DNA from: Rubripirellula sp.
GTDB lineage: Bacteria > Planctomycetota > Planctomycetia > Pirellulales > Pirellulaceae
DNA length: 5,544 bases
Direction: 5' to 3'
NCBI GenBank assembly: GCA_029287555.1
Contig: JARFQX010000612.1
Span: 1 to 5,544 of the forward strand
Shown here: in pieces, positions 4,776-5,544 of the stretch
How the letters are laid out: every line of letters begins with the position of its first letter
Numbering within the stretch: position 1 is the first letter of the stretch
Notes under the pieces: model-generated
The model's database searches: none
What the model was told of the DNA's origin: nothing
Seen by the model: only the letters and a program-made list of their open reading frames with translations
Program-made: the position numbers and the translations under genes

Positions 4776-4799
4776 TGAGGCACCAACAAGGAGACTCCC

Positions 4800-5014
4800 G
4801 TGCCCGATTCACGATTGCCTTTGCGTGGCACATCGACTGAAATTGCTCGATTGCTTCCGTCTGACGCGTCGTTGGAGGACGTCCAGTATACCTCTGTGTG
4901 CGATAGCAGATCGAAGCTGGACTAGCTGATGGGGAAGCTGGACGACTCATCGATACAGATGAAATGCGGAGAACTCTTGCGGCGCACAAACGTGATAGAG
5001 AAAGTCGCGGATGA
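4800..5014 (+). pseudogene. Antitoxin-like small protein, broken by one-base deletion and a nonsense codon
   Basis: A GTG at 4800 follows AAGGAG (4788-4793) by 6 nt. The first 30 codons include STEIARLLPSDASLEDVQY, the N-terminal half of planctomycete addiction-type antitoxins ('..LP...TLED.QYHLYV...IE.GL.D...GR....E...R'). In the starting frame the product ends after 41 aa at 4923-4925. Restoring one base after 4889 shifts to a frame that reads HLCVR, TAG (4904-4906), then QIEAGLADGEAGRLIDTDEM and RRTLAAHKRDRESRG, to a TGA at 5012-5014. The total of about 71 residues is normal for the family. So the gene carries a -1 deletion and a nonsense codon 15 bases apart. Partners of such proteins are often RelE/ParE-type toxins. 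The family link comes from recognising the pattern, not from a search. Confidence 0.72.
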
Positions 5015-5166
5015 TGGACATTCGACTGGCGGACGACGTGCCGTCTGCTCGTTGGTTACGGCGAAATGCCGAAGTCCTCGCGGCAGGCTTCGTCGTCATC
5101 GAGCTTCACAACGATGTCTTCCGTGGATCACCCGATCAACGTGCGGCCGATTCCTTGAAGAGATAA
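5011..5166 (+). CDS. Small ORF in the toxin position, unassigned
   Basis: An ATG at 5011 overlaps the antitoxin-like stop in ATGA (5011-5014), the arrangement expected for a coupled second gene of a toxin-antitoxin pair. The 51-aa frame reads MMDIRLADDVPSARWLRRNA, then EVLAAGFVVIELHNDVFRG, ending DSLKR at a TAA (5164-5166). The opening 'M.IRLA' is like some RelE/ParE toxins, but I cannot align the rest with that fold, and 51 residues is about half the usual length. It is either a decayed toxin remnant or an unrelated small protein. The remaining 106 bp to the GH51 start hold no clear feature. Confidence 0.35.
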   Translation: MMDIRLADDVPSARWLRRNAEVLAAGFVVIELHNDVFRGSPDQRAADSLKR

Positions 5167-5272
5167 TCGGAGCACCGGCTGAGGTTGATCATGCTCCACC
5201 GCCAACAGGTAATCCAGGACTCTAACTCCGAATTCTCGATCTGGGCGTTTCTCGATGGAATTCTTTCAGCGA

Positions 5273-5544
5273 ATGAAGAATGTGGTCTGCTTTCTGCATC
5301 TAGTCCTCGGAGCTTCAACTGGGGCCGCACAGACGAGGATCGTCGTGGATGCAGCAACGGCGGATTCCGTCATCGCACCCGAAATCTATGGTCAGTTCGC
5401 CGAACACCTCGGAGGATGCATTTACGGTGGGCTATGGGTCGGCCCGGACTCGAAGATTGCCAACGAGCGTGGATACCGCCAAGATGTGCTTGAGGCCCTG
5501 AAGAAGCTCGACGTGCCGGTCCTGCGCTGGCCGGGCGGTTGCTT
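5273..5544 (+). CDS. GH51 alpha-L-arabinofuranosidase, exported, 5' end only
   Basis: The frame is open to the right edge (90 complete codons). It begins with a signal peptide, MKNVVCFLHLVLGASTGAAQ, cut near Ala19. The mature start reads IVVDA, then the GH51 hallmark PEIYGQFAEHLGGCIYGGLW (about residues 36-55), VGPDS, an Asp-Val-Leu-Glu-Ala-Leu helix and VPVLRWPGGC (81-90), the conserved sugar-site strand. GH51 enzymes remove terminal alpha-L-arabinofuranosyl residues from arabinan, arabinoxylan or related glycans (EC 3.2.1.55). The acid/base and nucleophile glutamates lie beyond the window. An in-frame ATG at 5255 would add six residues (MEFFQR). Neither start has a good ribosome-binding site, and I prefer 5273 for the cleaner signal peptide. 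An in-frame TAA at 5210-5212 bounds the start. Planctomycetes are known degraders of plant and algal polysaccharides, which fits. Confidence 0.88.
   Translation, partial: MKNVVCFLHLVLGASTGAAQTRIVVDAATADSVIAPEIYGQFAEHLGGCIYGGLWVGPDSKIANERGYRQDVLEALKKLDVPVLRWPGGC

Noticed and set aside
4327..4989. Long minus-strand frame of 220 codons
   Set aside because: It lies antisense to the truncated exported protein and the antitoxin-like gene, has no ribosome-binding site or domain, and its composition (Arg/Ser/Pro/Cys-rich) is that of a shadow frame. Its Glu/Thr/Pro-rich last 25 residues could be a real remnant, but I cannot support it.
5185..5493. Plus-strand frame of 102 codons overlapping the GH51 start
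   Set aside because: Its last two thirds are the out-of-frame reading of the GH51 gene, and no start signal or family similarity is visible.
1..5544. CRISPR array, tRNA or rRNA gene
   Set aside because: I saw no regularly spaced 25-40 bp direct repeats, no cloverleaf with a conserved TTC arm, and no rRNA-like sequence on either strand.

Overview
The window looks like chromosomal DNA from a planctomycete, most likely of the Pirellulaceae/Rhodopirellula type. This rests on family recognition, not on a search. The pointers are an ECF sigma factor of the planctomycete kinase-linked type, the typical N-terminus of its partner Ser/Thr kinase, a DUF2924 protein beside a large serine recombinase, a planctomycete-style integrase N-terminus, a small-protein/HNH pair, and GC content that looks to be in the mid-50s by eye.

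The main character of the window is decay. Only a few genes look intact: the DUF2924 protein, an 85-aa partner of an HNH nuclease, a 301-aa exported Gly-rich protein, and the 5' end of a GH51 arabinofuranosidase that runs off the right edge. Between them lie at least seven broken genes, several visible only when frames are stitched together or ORFs shorter than 60 codons are read.

Layout. 1-866 (+): the 3' end of a small gene, DUF2924 and a serine recombinase, coupled by 11-bp and 4-bp overlaps. The recombinase breaks after about 72 residues. 856-1282 (-): a slice of an ECF-sigma/Ser-Thr-kinase operon, holding sigma region 4, a leader with three 10-bp repeats, and the kinase N-terminus. It lies head-on against the recombinase. 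1285-1487 (-): the start of an unrecognised gene cut by the slice. 1626-2291 (-): a two-gene operon of an 85-aa protein and an HNH endonuclease that carries an in-frame amber codon and has lost a zinc-ligand Cys. 2292-2667: no clear gene, but a near-perfect 21-bp-stem hairpin at 2598-2645. 2668-3054 (+): N-terminal fragment of a tyrosine integrase. 3114-4019 (-): exported protein with an internal helical duplication. 4020-4493: no clear gene apart from a candidate promoter. 4494-4715 (+): truncated exported protein resembling TIGR03067. 4747-5166 (+): a good promoter, an antitoxin-like gene broken by a one-base deletion plus a nonsense codon, and a 51-aa ORF in the partner position. 5273-end (+): GH51.

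I do not see a convincing new working system. The best signals are the recombinase/sigma-kinase junction with its free-standing sigma-4 mini-ORF, the long hairpin in front of the integrase fragment, the intact partner of a dead HNH gene with an apparently leaderless promoter, and the decayed addiction-type module in front of the glycosidase.
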